The position numbers and the translations under genes were made by a program. Shown here piece by piece: positions 1 to 6,820 of a stretch of 7,252 bases of DNA (positions are counted from its first letter, which is position 1; each line of letters starts with the position of its first letter). The notes below the pieces were generated by a model, which was given only the letters and a program-made list of their open reading frames with translations, was not told the DNA's origin and did not search any database. The stretch is from positions 1 through 7,252 of the forward strand of contig JAQBUJ010000146.1 of NCBI GenBank assembly GCA_027623845.1, read 5' to 3'. This DNA comes from Pseudomonadota bacterium (GTDB lineage: Bacteria > Pseudomonadota > Alphaproteobacteria > Thalassobaculales > Thalassobaculaceae).

Positions 1-1206
1 GTCGAGCGCTCGGAGGAGCATGACCGGGGGTTGCGGGTACTGGTGGGCCGGCGACAAGCCGTGGTTTCCAGCACCGACATCAAGCCGGACGCACTCGACG
101 AGTTGGTGAAACGGGCGGTCGCCATGGCCAAGGCAATGCCGGAAGATGAATTCGCCGGCTTGGCGGATCCAGCCGATATCACTGCGTCTTATCCGGAAAT
201 CGACATGTCCGACCCGACCGAACCCCCAGCCGAACGTCTGGTGGAACGGGCGACGGCGGCTGAGCAAGCGGCCTTGGCGGTCAAAGGCGTGACCAATTCC
301 GAGGGCGGCGAGGCCGGCTGGTCATCGAGCCGCATCACCCTGGTGGCCAGCAATGGCTTTGCCGGCTCGTATCAGCGCTCCAGCCATAGCGTCAGCGCTG
401 TGGTTCTTGCCGGCGAAGGACAAGGCATGGAACGCGACTACGACTATTCCCATACGGTGTATGAGGCCGACCTGGATGACGCCGCCGAGATTGGCCGCCG
501 CGCCGGCGAGCGCGCCGTGGCCCGCCTCAACCCGCATCGTCCGAAAAGCGCCGCCGTTCCGGTGGTCTATGATCCACGAGCCAGCCGCAGCTTGGTTGGC
601 CATATCGCAAGCGCCTTGAACGGCAGCTCGGTCGCCCGCGGCACCAGCTTCCTCAAAGGGGCCATGGATACCGCGATTTTCGCCAAGGGCGTCTCGATCA
701 TCGACGACCCCCACAGACCCCGGGGCATGCGCTCCAAACCCTTCGACGCCGAAGGCCTGGCGACTGAACGGCGCGCGATCATTGAGGATGGCCATGTCCG
801 CTCCTGGTTCCTGGATCAGGCGACGGCGCGGCAGCTGGGCCTCAAATCCACCGGGCATGCGGCGCGGTCCGCCGGCGGCACCCCCGGCCCCAGCGCCACG
901 AACCTCTATCTCGCCGCCGGCCCACTGTCTCCGGAGGCGCTGATCGCCGACATCGTCTCGGGCATTTACGTCACCGAACTCATGGGCATGAGCGTCAACA
1001 TGGTAACCGGCGACTATAGCCGCGGCGCCGGCGGGTTTTGGATCGAAAACGGCAAGATCACCTATCCGGTCAGCGACGTGACCGTCGCCGGCAATCTGAA
1101 GGATATGTATGCCGCATTGATCCCGGCCAGCGATTTGGAAATCAAGCACGGCACCGATGCGCCGACCGTGCGTATCGACGGCATGACGGTCGCCGGCCCC
1201 GGTTAG
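1..1206 (+). CDS. pmbA: PmbA/TldE, TldD-PmbA family protein (5' end cut by window)
   Basis: This is the non-catalytic partner of the TldD/TldE (PmbA) cytoplasmic metalloprotease complex, known in E. coli for microcin B17 maturation and CcdA turnover. The frame is open from base 1 with no start, so about 401 residues are visible; E. coli PmbA has about 450, and only roughly 50 N-terminal residues should be missing. The TTG at 31 lies inside conserved sequence (the LRVLVGRRQAVVSSTD stretch) and is not the start. Strong family signatures are an ELMGMSVNMVTGDYSRGAGGFW block (bases about 976-1041), followed by IENGKITYPV and VAGNLKDM. The metal-binding HExxxH motif of TldD is absent from the visible part, which points to TldE/PmbA rather than TldD. 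The gene ends with TAG and no convincing terminator follows. The family call is sure; the biological substrate here is unknown. Confidence 0.93.
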   Translation, partial: VERSEEHDRGLRVLVGRRQAVVSSTDIKPDALDELVKRAVAMAKAMPEDEFAGLADPADITASYPEIDMSDPTEPPAERLVERATAAEQAALAVKGVTNSEGGEAGWSSSRITLVASNGFAGSYQRSSHSVSAVVLAGEGQGMERDYDYSHTVYEADLDDAAEIGRRAGERAVARLNPHRPKSAAVPVVYDPRASRSLVGHIASALNGSSVARGTSFLKGAMDTAIFAKGVSIIDDPHRPRGMRSKPFDAEGLATERRAIIEDGHVRSWFLDQATARQLGLKSTGHAARSAGGTPGPSATNLYLAAGPLSPEALIADIVSGIYVTELMGMSVNMVTGDYSRGAGGFWIENGKITYPVSDVTVAGNLKDMYAALIPASDLEIKHGTDAPTVRIDGMTVAGPG

Positions 1207-1304
1207 CGCCCCCAAGGTTAACCAGTCCCCGATCGATCTGCGGCACCTCCCGCTTCCGTGAACCATCGTGGTTGGTACGTGAGCGGTTGCCCGCCCATAT
1301 CGAG

Positions 1305-1335
1305 GGTCTCATCTGCCTACGTAAGGACTGAGACC
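1305..1335 (+). promoter_or_regulatory. Inverted repeat in the leader of the YHS gene, ribosome binding site in the loop
   Basis: GGTCTCA at 1305-1311 is the exact reverse complement of TGAGACC at 1329-1335. The 17-base loop contains the likely Shine-Dalgarno AAGGA (1323-1327), and the right arm ends on the base before the ATG at 1336. A smaller alternative pairing, CCT (1316-1318) with AGG (1324-1326), would also bury the ribosome binding site. The repeat is seen directly. A role in translation control is inference, and a 7-bp repeat can arise by chance. Confidence 0.4.
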
Positions 1336-1818
1336 ATGCCGGGAAATCTCTGTACAACCGCGATCGTTCTAGCCGCCGCCGGGCTTGGACTGGTCACCTT
1401 TACGGTCGCAACGCCGACCGATCCACGCGTCGATCCGACACGCCCCGCCGTGAACGCCGTCAATGGCGTGGCCATTGACGGCTATGATCCCGTCGCCTAT
1501 TTCGTCGATGGTGAACCGGTAAAGGGGTCGCCATGCCTGGAGGTTGATCACCAGGGCGTCGCCTATCGATTTTCAACACCGGAAAACCGCGACCGCTTCC
1601 AGGAAGACCCAACGGCTTTTGCGCCGCAACTCGGCGGCTATAGCGTCTTTGGCATGGCCAGGGGCAAACGCTACGATGTTGACCCGAAATCCTGGGACAT
1701 CATCGACGGCAAGCTTTATCTCAGTCGGAACAAGAAGGTGCGGACGCTGTGGCAGGTAAACCCGACCGGATATCTCAACAGCGCCGAGGCAAACTGGCGA
1801 GACGTTCACGAACAATAG
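1336..1818 (+). CDS. YHS-domain protein with N-terminal signal peptide or membrane anchor
   Basis: This is a 160-residue protein of the YHS domain-containing family; its function is unknown and metal binding is only suspected. Residues 9-25 form a hydrophobic segment with a plausible signal peptidase site after A25 (T23-V24-A25), so the rest is probably periplasmic. The body has the family's NGVAIDGYDPVAYF entry (residues 43-56), a YRFST strand with a DRF/DPTAFAPQLGGY helix region (77-102), then RGKRYDVDPKSW, IIDGKLYL and the NKKV...W...P.GY...ADANW-like end (to about 154). The Cys that usually follows the GGY is Ser here (S103). ATG 1336 is chosen because AAGGA (1323-1327) sits 8 bases upstream; an in-frame ATG at 1258 has no ribosome binding site. 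With the chosen start there is no Lys or Arg before the hydrophobic core, which is unusual for a signal peptide. Gaps on both sides suggest its own transcript. Confidence 0.85.
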   Translation: MPGNLCTTAIVLAAAGLGLVTFTVATPTDPRVDPTRPAVNAVNGVAIDGYDPVAYFVDGEPVKGSPCLEVDHQGVAYRFSTPENRDRFQEDPTAFAPQLGGYSVFGMARGKRYDVDPKSWDIIDGKLYLSRNKKVRTLWQVNPTGYLNSAEANWRDVHEQ

Positions 1819-1880
1819 CCAGCCCAAAGAAACAAACGCCTTCCTCTCGTGCCAGACATGTGACCAGAGGATAAAACCGG

Positions 1881-1914
1881 CGCGGCGGACCAACCCAAAA
1901 GATATTCCGCCGCG
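1881..1914. repeat. 9-bp GC-rich inverted repeat between the YHS gene and msbA
   Basis: CGCGGCGGA at 1881-1889 is the exact reverse complement of TCCGCCGCG at 1906-1914, with a 16-base A-rich loop. On the + strand no T run follows, so it is not a standard intrinsic terminator for the YHS gene. Read on the - strand, the hairpin is followed after CCGG by TTTT (complement of 1873-1876), but no - strand gene is present to end. It could be a terminator lacking a T tract, an operator for the downstream operon, or chance in GC-rich DNA. The remainder of 1819-1999 shows no gene and no promoter that I can support. Confidence 0.45.
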
Positions 1915-1983
1915 ACACCGTGATCATGGTCGGCTGACGCCCGGCATGATATGGTTCGCATCATCGAAAAATGCTTGAAACTC

Positions 1984-1990
1984 TGAGGGA
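1984..1990 (+). promoter_or_regulatory. Ribosome binding site deciding the GTG start of msbA
   Basis: The sequence TGAGGGA contains GAGG (1985-1988) and ends 9 bases before the GTG at 2000. No ATG in the same frame lies nearby upstream, and the next in-frame ATG would remove the start of the membrane domain. This supports the GTG start. Confidence 0.6.
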
Positions 1991-1999
1991 TCAAGCCCC

Positions 2000-3805
2000 G
2001 TGATCGCCGAATCGAGCCTGGGTGGCCGGACCCGCACCCGACTTCTTGTCAGACGCCTGGTCGGCGACCATATACGCCCGCATATCGGCCTGTTGGTTGT
2101 CGCGGTGACGTTGATGGCGGTGGTCGCGGCCACGACCGCGGCCCTGGCTTTCCTCATGGAGACCATTCTCGACGACGTCTTCACCGCACGCGATCGTTCC
2201 AGCCTCTATGTCGCCGCCGCCGTGGTCATGGGCGTCTTCGTGCTCAAGGGCCTGGCCACCTACGGCCAGAACGTCCTGGTCAGCTTTGTCGGGCAACGCA
2301 TCTTGGCGGACCTGCAAAAGCGCATGTTCGCGCATCTTCTACGGGCGGATTTGGCGTATTTTCACGGCCAGTCCAGCGGCGGCTTGATCTCGCGCTTCAT
2401 CAACGATGTCGAAAAAATGCGCGGCACGGTGGCCAGCGTCTTGACCGCGATCGGTCGGGACAGCCTGACCATCATCTTCCTGGTCGGGGTAATGTTCTAT
2501 CAGGACTGGCTATTAACCCTGGCCTCGTTTTTCGCGTTTCCCACCGCGATCCTGCCCCTGGTCAATATCGGCAAGCGTATCCGCAAGGTTTCGGCCAACA
2601 CTCAGCAGGAATTGGGGCAGTTCACCACGCTTCTGAACGAGGTCTTCCAGGGCGCCCGCCACGTAAAAGCCTATGGCATGGAGGCGTTCGAGCGCGATCG
2701 GGCCGGCGCCGTAATCGAACAGATCTTCACCTTGGTGTTTCGCGCCGCGCGCACCAAGGCAGCCGCCTATCCGATCATGGAAACCCTCGGCGGCACCGCC
2801 ATCGTCGTGGTGATCTGCTATGGCGGCTGGCAGGTGATCGAGGGAACCCGCTCGACCGGCACTTTCTTCTCATTCGTTACCGCGTTGTTGCTGGCCTACG
2901 ATCCGGTAAAAAAGCTGGTCAACCTGAACGCACAATTGCAAGAGGGGCTGGCGGCGGCGGAGCGGGTGTTCGATATCCTTGATGTCGAGCCAACGATCAT
3001 CGACAGCCCCGACGCCAAAAAGATCGACGCCGCCAAAGGCGATGTCGGTTTAGAGAATGTTGATTTTTCCTATGCCGACAGCAAGCTTGTATTACGGGGG
3101 GTTTCACTATCCGTCGAGGCCGGTAAGACCGTCGCCCTGGTCGGTCAGTCCGGAGCCGGAAAGAGCACGATCCTCAATCTGATTCCGCGATTTTTCGACA
3201 CCAGCGCTGGCCGCGTCACCCTTGACGGGGTTGATATTCGCGACCTCACCATTGCTTCGCTGCGGGCCCAGATCGCCCTGGTCAGCCAGGACGTAACGCT
3301 GTTCGACGACACGATCGAAGCCAATATCGCCTATGGCCGGGCTGGCGCTTCGCCGGAGGAAATTCGTGACGCCGCGCGCAATGCGGCGGCGGATACCTTC
3401 ATCGAAGCCATGCCCGAGGGCTACGAAACCACGGTCGGGGAACACGGCGTCAAGCTCTCGGGTGGCCAACGCCAGCGCATCGCCATCGCCCGCGCGATGC
3501 TCAAGGACGCACCGATCCTGCTGCTCGACGAGGCGACATCCTCGCTCGATACAGAGTCGGAAAGAGTCGTACAAAACGCCCTCGCCAAATTGATGCGGGG
3601 GCGGACCACGATCGTCATTGCGCATCGCCTCTCCACCATTCAATCCGCCGATATGATCCATGTCGTCGATGCCGGTCGCATCGTCGAGTCCGGTCGCCAT
3701 CAGGAACTGTTGGCGCGCGGCGGCATCTACGCGAATTTGCACCAGCTACAGTTCTCCAACGCCGATGGCGCGGAAATTACGCAACTCACTCAGGCTGGGA
3801 GCTAA
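2000..3805 (+). CDS. msbA: Lipid A export ABC transporter, permease/ATPase MsbA
   Basis: This half-transporter works as a homodimer and flips core-lipid A from the cytoplasmic to the periplasmic face of the inner membrane using ATP. The 601 residues match the usual length of about 580-600. An N-terminal six-helix exporter domain spans about residues 15-320, with hydrophobic stretches near 30-52, 68-87, 145-166, 170-190, 258-280 and 285-305. The nucleotide-binding domain covers about 349-585: A-loop Tyr Y358, Walker A GQSGAGKST (382-390), Q-loop Q430, signature LSGGQ (486-490), Walker B ILLLD (506-510) with catalytic E511, D-loop SSLD (514-517) and switch H542. All residues needed for ATP hydrolysis are present. 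Start is the GTG after a good ribosome binding site. It heads the five-gene lipid A block, 8 bases before the next gene. Related exporters (LmrA type) look similar; the neighbourhood favours MsbA. Confidence 0.93.
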   Translation: MIAESSLGGRTRTRLLVRRLVGDHIRPHIGLLVVAVTLMAVVAATTAALAFLMETILDDVFTARDRSSLYVAAAVVMGVFVLKGLATYGQNVLVSFVGQRILADLQKRMFAHLLRADLAYFHGQSSGGLISRFINDVEKMRGTVASVLTAIGRDSLTIIFLVGVMFYQDWLLTLASFFAFPTAILPLVNIGKRIRKVSANTQQELGQFTTLLNEVFQGARHVKAYGMEAFERDRAGAVIEQIFTLVFRAARTKAAAYPIMETLGGTAIVVVICYGGWQVIEGTRSTGTFFSFVTALLLAYDPVKKLVNLNAQLQEGLAAAERVFDILDVEPTIIDSPDAKKIDAAKGDVGLENVDFSYADSKLVLRGVSLSVEAGKTVALVGQSGAGKSTILNLIPRFFDTSAGRVTLDGVDIRDLTIASLRAQIALVSQDVTLFDDTIEANIAYGRAGASPEEIRDAARNAAADTFIEAMPEGYETTVGEHGVKLSGGQRQRIAIARAMLKDAPILLLDEATSSLDTESERVVQNALAKLMRGRTTIVIAHRLSTIQSADMIHVVDAGRIVESGRHQELLARGGIYANLHQLQFSNADGAEITQLTQAGS

Positions 3806-3813
3806 CCGCAGGG

Positions 3814-4539
3814 ATGCTGAAGCGCATGCTGCGCAGCGAGGCCGGCTCGGCGGTCGTAAGTTGGGTTCTGGCCAAATATATTTGGCTGACCGCACGATCC
3901 ATTCGTTGGCGGATGGCGACGCCAGAGGCCCACGCTAAGGCGACCGAACCCGATCAACCGATCATCGCCGTGTTCTGGCATAGTCGGATCATTCAAATGA
4001 ACGCGAGTTGGCGAGAATCGAAACCGATCGCCATGCTGCAATCACCGCATCCGGACGGAAAATTGATCGCCCGAGCGATTCAACGGCTTGGCTACCAAAC
4101 GATTTGGGGTTCCTCGACCAAGGGCAAGGGGGGCGCGGCGGGATTACGCAATATGATCAAGGCCTTGCGCGGCGGCCTATCGGTCGGGATTACACCGGAT
4201 GGCCCGCGCGGTCCAAGGATGCGGCTTAGCGCCGGTGTCGTGGCCATGGCCCGGTTGAGCGGCGCCCCGGTGATGCCCGTCGCCTGGAACGTTAAGCACC
4301 GCAAGACGTTACGAACTTGGGACAGGATGCTGCTTGCCCGGCCATTCAGCCGCGGCGTGGTGTTTTGGGGTGAGCCGATTTACGTACCAAAGTCGTTGAC
4401 GCCGGAGGAATTCGAGGACTACAGGCTGTTGATCGAGACCCGCTTGACCGAAGTCACCGATCAAGCCGATCTGTATTTCGGATATCAACCAACCACACCG
4501 GCCGATCCAGCCGAGGAACCGGGAAAGCGAAACCGCTGA
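3814..4539 (+). CDS. DUF374-type lysophospholipid/lipid A acyltransferase family protein
   Basis: This 241-residue protein belongs to the DUF374 family within the PlsC-like acyltransferases. Members are predicted inner-membrane enzymes moving acyl chains onto lipids; Helicobacter/Campylobacter LpxJ, a lipid A secondary acyltransferase, belongs to this family. Visible family blocks are FWHSR (54-58), SPHPDGKLIA (77-86), GSSTKGKGGA (99-108), GITPDGPRGPR (125-135), a TWDR segment (168-171), PFSR (177-180) and WGEP (185-188). A canonical HX4D/E motif is not formed by H56 or H79; the family uses its own H-containing blocks. The N terminus has a short amphipathic or hydrophobic region (12-28) that could contact the membrane. 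The start is uncertain: ATG 3814 is preceded by GGGAG 12 bases upstream, while ATG 3826 (M5) could use GCAGGG (3808-3813). Its stop overlaps the waaA start. Substrate in this organism is not shown by the sequence. Confidence 0.88.
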   Translation: MLKRMLRSEAGSAVVSWVLAKYIWLTARSIRWRMATPEAHAKATEPDQPIIAVFWHSRIIQMNASWRESKPIAMLQSPHPDGKLIARAIQRLGYQTIWGSSTKGKGGAAGLRNMIKALRGGLSVGITPDGPRGPRMRLSAGVVAMARLSGAPVMPVAWNVKHRKTLRTWDRMLLARPFSRGVVFWGEPIYVPKSLTPEEFEDYRLLIETRLTEVTDQADLYFGYQPTTPADPAEEPGKRNR

Positions 4540-5843
4540 TGATGCTGTCGCTCTATCAAGGGGTGATGACCCTCGGCGCGCCGGCCATTGAGTTGTTCTT
4601 GTCGCGCCGGGTTGAACGAGGGAAGGAAGATCGCCAGCGCCTGTGTGAAAGGCGCGGCGTCGCCGGGTTACCGAGGCCGGACGGGGAACTGATCTGGCTG
4701 CACGCCTCCAGTGTCGGCGAGAGCGTCGCCGCCCTGGTGCTTATCCAGCAGCTGCTTGAAGCCGCGCCGAACCGGCATGTTCTGGTGACCACCGGCACCG
4801 TAACCTCGGCGCGGATGATGGCCAGCCGACTTCCGGACCGCGCGTTTCATCAATTCGTCCCGGTTGATCGGCCGGCCTGGGTGCGGCGCTTTTTGGATCA
4901 CTGGCGGCCTGATCTGGCGTTGATCATGGAATCGGAGTTTTGGCCGGCCCAGCTTGTCCACGCCCATACCAATGGTATTCCCATCGTTTTGATTAACGCC
5001 CGGATGTCAGACCGGTCATTTTCGCGGTGGCGTCTGGCCGGCCCGCTGGCCCGCCCCCTGTTCTCGATCTTCGATCTGGTTTTGGCCACCAATGCCGACC
5101 AAGCGAGCCGGTTCACTGCATTGGGCGCCGCGCGGGTTCAAATATCAGGCAATCTGAAACAAGCGGCGCGGGCCCTTCCCTTCGAGCCTGACGCCGCCGC
5201 GTTGTCTGATCAAATTGCTGGTCGAATGGTCTGGTTCGCAGCCAGCACGCATACCGGTGAGGATGCACCGGTCCTTGATGCCCATCTAACGCTGCGCGAC
5301 GAGCACCCGGGCCTGCTTGCGGTCATCGCGCCGCGCCACCCGCATCGCGGCCCCGAGATTGCCGCGATGGCCCGCGAGCGCGGCCTTGCCGTCGCCCTGC
5401 GCAGCGCCGGTGAGCCGGTCTTGTCGGGCACCGATCTTTATATCGCCGATACGCTTGGTGAGATGGCGTTGTTCTTTCACATCGCCGATATCGTCTTCGT
5501 TGCCGGTTCCCTGGTTCCGGTAGGCGGTCACAATCCGGCGGAGCCGGCGCATTTCAACGCCGCGATCCTATTCGGTCCACTGATGTCGAAGAACACCGAA
5601 ATCGCCTCGGAAATGACGGACCGAGAAGCGGCCATCCGGCTTACCGGCGCCGGAGACCTAGCGCCGACCGTCGATGCGCTGCTCAAGGATCAAGCGCGCC
5701 GGGATCTTTTGGCTCAAAACGCCCGTCGGTATGTCGAGGATGGCGCCGGGATCCTCGAAGCGATCCTGGAAAACATCGCCCCGTATCTCGCCGATCATGC
5801 TGATGACCACCCTGCTGACCACCCAGCCGGACCCCAATCATGA
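4539..5843 (+). CDS. waaA: 3-deoxy-D-manno-octulosonic acid (Kdo) transferase WaaA
   Basis: WaaA (KdtA, glycosyltransferase family 30) transfers Kdo from CMP-Kdo to lipid IVA at the cytoplasmic face of the inner membrane; whether it adds one or two residues cannot be read from the sequence. At 434 residues it has normal length. The N-terminal part (about 1-20) is the usual hydrophobic anchor, followed by RRVERGKEDRQRLCERRG. LHASSVGES (54-62) carries the conserved acceptor-site glutamate E61; ESEFWP (131-136), LINARMSDRSF (151-161), ISGNLKQAA (202-210), ASTHTGED (235-242), APRHPHR (264-270) and GSLVPVGGHNPAEP (323-336) are all present. The start overlaps the previous stop by one base (TGATG); a second ATG follows at once, so the protein may begin one codon later. 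No strong ribosome binding site is seen, so translational coupling is likely. The last 15 residues form an unusual His/Asp/Pro tail. Confidence 0.94.
   Translation: MMLSLYQGVMTLGAPAIELFLSRRVERGKEDRQRLCERRGVAGLPRPDGELIWLHASSVGESVAALVLIQQLLEAAPNRHVLVTTGTVTSARMMASRLPDRAFHQFVPVDRPAWVRRFLDHWRPDLALIMESEFWPAQLVHAHTNGIPIVLINARMSDRSFSRWRLAGPLARPLFSIFDLVLATNADQASRFTALGAARVQISGNLKQAARALPFEPDAAALSDQIAGRMVWFAASTHTGEDAPVLDAHLTLRDEHPGLLAVIAPRHPHRGPEIAAMARERGLAVALRSAGEPVLSGTDLYIADTLGEMALFFHIADIVFVAGSLVPVGGHNPAEPAHFNAAILFGPLMSKNTEIASEMTDREAAIRLTGAGDLAPTVDALLKDQARRDLLAQNARRYVEDGAGILEAILENIAPYLADHADDHPADHPAGPQS
5799..5824 (+). repeat. Short imperfect direct repeat at the 3' end of waaA
   Basis: GCTGATGACCACCC (5799-5812) and GCTGACCACCC (5814-5824) are near copies separated by one base, differing by a 3-base insertion. 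They encode A-D-D-H-P followed by A-D-H-P at residues 421-429 of WaaA. This looks like a local slippage duplication that lengthened the C-terminal tail just before the lpxK start. Confidence 0.4.
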
Positions 5844-6820
5844 AAGCCCCGGACTTTTGGACGCAAGACGGCTTTCTGCCCCGGCTGCTTGATCCGTTGG
5901 GCTGTCTCTTCAAGGCCGGAGGCGCCGTCAGACGGCTCACCACGCCGGTCCATGTGGCCGGCATCCCGGTGATCTGTGTCGGCAATCTGGTTGTCGGCGG
6001 GGCCGGGAAAACCCCGGTTGCTCTGTCCCTGGCCAGCCAATTGGCGAAAACCGGCCATGTGGTGGCCTTCCTCACCCGCGGCCACGGCGGGCGTCTTTCC
6101 GGTCCGGTTCAGGTCGATCCGTCCGTTCACCATGCCGGCGATGTTGGCGACGAAGCGCTGCTACTGGCCGAGGTCGCGCCAACCTGGGTCTCACGCGACC
6201 GAGGCAAGGGGGGAATCGCCGCCCGTGATGCCGGTGCCGAGGTCATCATCATGGATGACGGCTTTCAAAACCCCGGCCTTACCAAGACCCTTTCCCTGGT
6301 GGTTGTCGATGGCGGCTATGGCTTTGGCAACGGGCGGGTGCTGCCGGCCGGCCCGCTGCGGGAACCCATTGCCCAGGGACTTGAACGGGCCAACGCCGTG
6401 GTGCTGATCGGTACGGACGAAACCAAAATCACCGAGTCTTTGCCAAGGCGTCTGCCGGTCCTGCGGGCCACGATCTCTCCCATCGCCCATGACCAGCTCC
6501 GAGCGGGGGTGTCGGTACTTGGTTTCGCCGGTATCGGGCGACCATCGAAATTTCGCGCCAGCCTGGAAACGCTGGACCTGAAAATCGCCCATTTCGAAAC
6601 CTTCGCCGACCATCATTCCTACACGGCGAACGAGATCCAGGCGCTTTTCCGCGAGGCGGAGAGACTGGGGGCGGTACCGGTCACCACGGCTAAGGATCAT
6701 GTTCGCTTGCCCGCCGAGGTAAGGCACCGGATCGAGCGTTTGGATATCTCTGTCAGTTGGCAGGATGAGGCGGCGCTTTCACGCGTCCTGGAGAAAGGCC
6801 TCGGTCATGGCCAGGGTTGA
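5840..6820 (+). CDS. lpxK: Tetraacyldisaccharide 4'-kinase LpxK
   Basis: LpxK is a P-loop kinase at the cytoplasmic face of the inner membrane that phosphorylates the 4' position of the tetraacyl disaccharide to make lipid IVA, the substrate of WaaA. The 326 residues match the family. Visible are an N-terminal membrane-associated region (about 1-35), VGNLVVGGAGKTP with the P-loop (52-59; K57, T58), TRGHGGRLSGP (79-89, usually an SRGYGG-type motif), VGDEALLLA with D104 (102-110), the Walker B-like MDDGFQ (138-143; D139, D140), PAGPLREP (169-176), FAGIGRP (229-235), FADHHSY (255-261) and VTTAKDHVRLP (281-291). The start ATG overlaps the waaA stop as ATGA (4 bases), and no clear ribosome binding site precedes it, so it is probably translated by coupling. 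All key catalytic residues appear intact. Confidence 0.94.
   Translation: MKAPDFWTQDGFLPRLLDPLGCLFKAGGAVRRLTTPVHVAGIPVICVGNLVVGGAGKTPVALSLASQLAKTGHVVAFLTRGHGGRLSGPVQVDPSVHHAGDVGDEALLLAEVAPTWVSRDRGKGGIAARDAGAEVIIMDDGFQNPGLTKTLSLVVVDGGYGFGNGRVLPAGPLREPIAQGLERANAVVLIGTDETKITESLPRRLPVLRATISPIAHDQLRAGVSVLGFAGIGRPSKFRASLETLDLKIAHFETFADHHSYTANEIQALFREAERLGAVPVTTAKDHVRLPAEVRHRIERLDISVSWQDEAALSRVLEKGLGHGQG

Noticed and set aside
31..33. TTG at 31 as the start of pmbA
   Set aside because: The frame is open upstream to base 1 and the sequence around 31 is in the conserved interior of the PmbA N-terminal domain, so the gene continues beyond the window.
322..1266. Long 314-residue open frame on the - strand opposite pmbA
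   Set aside because: It lies antisense to a clearly conserved PmbA sequence, has no recognisable domain, and long antisense frames are expected in GC-rich coding DNA.
1261..1273. Small hairpin AACCA-TCG-TGGTT after pmbA as a terminator
   Set aside because: The stem is only 5 bp, AT/GC mixed and without a following T run, so it is too weak to call a terminator.
1258..1335. Upstream ATG at 1258 as the start of the YHS protein
   Set aside because: It has no ribosome binding site and would put 26 non-hydrophobic residues before the signal segment, whereas ATG 1336 has AAGGA at good spacing. It is kept as an alternative because the chosen n-region lacks positive charge.
1945..1965. ATGAT/ATCAT dyad and a TGATAT hexamer (1947-1952) as an msbA promoter
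   Set aside because: No acceptable -35 element lies 16-18 bases upstream, and the 5-bp dyad is within chance expectation.
3107..3742. 211-residue open frame on the - strand opposite the MsbA ATPase domain
   Set aside because: The + strand codes an intact ABC ATPase with every motif; the antisense product shows no family signature.
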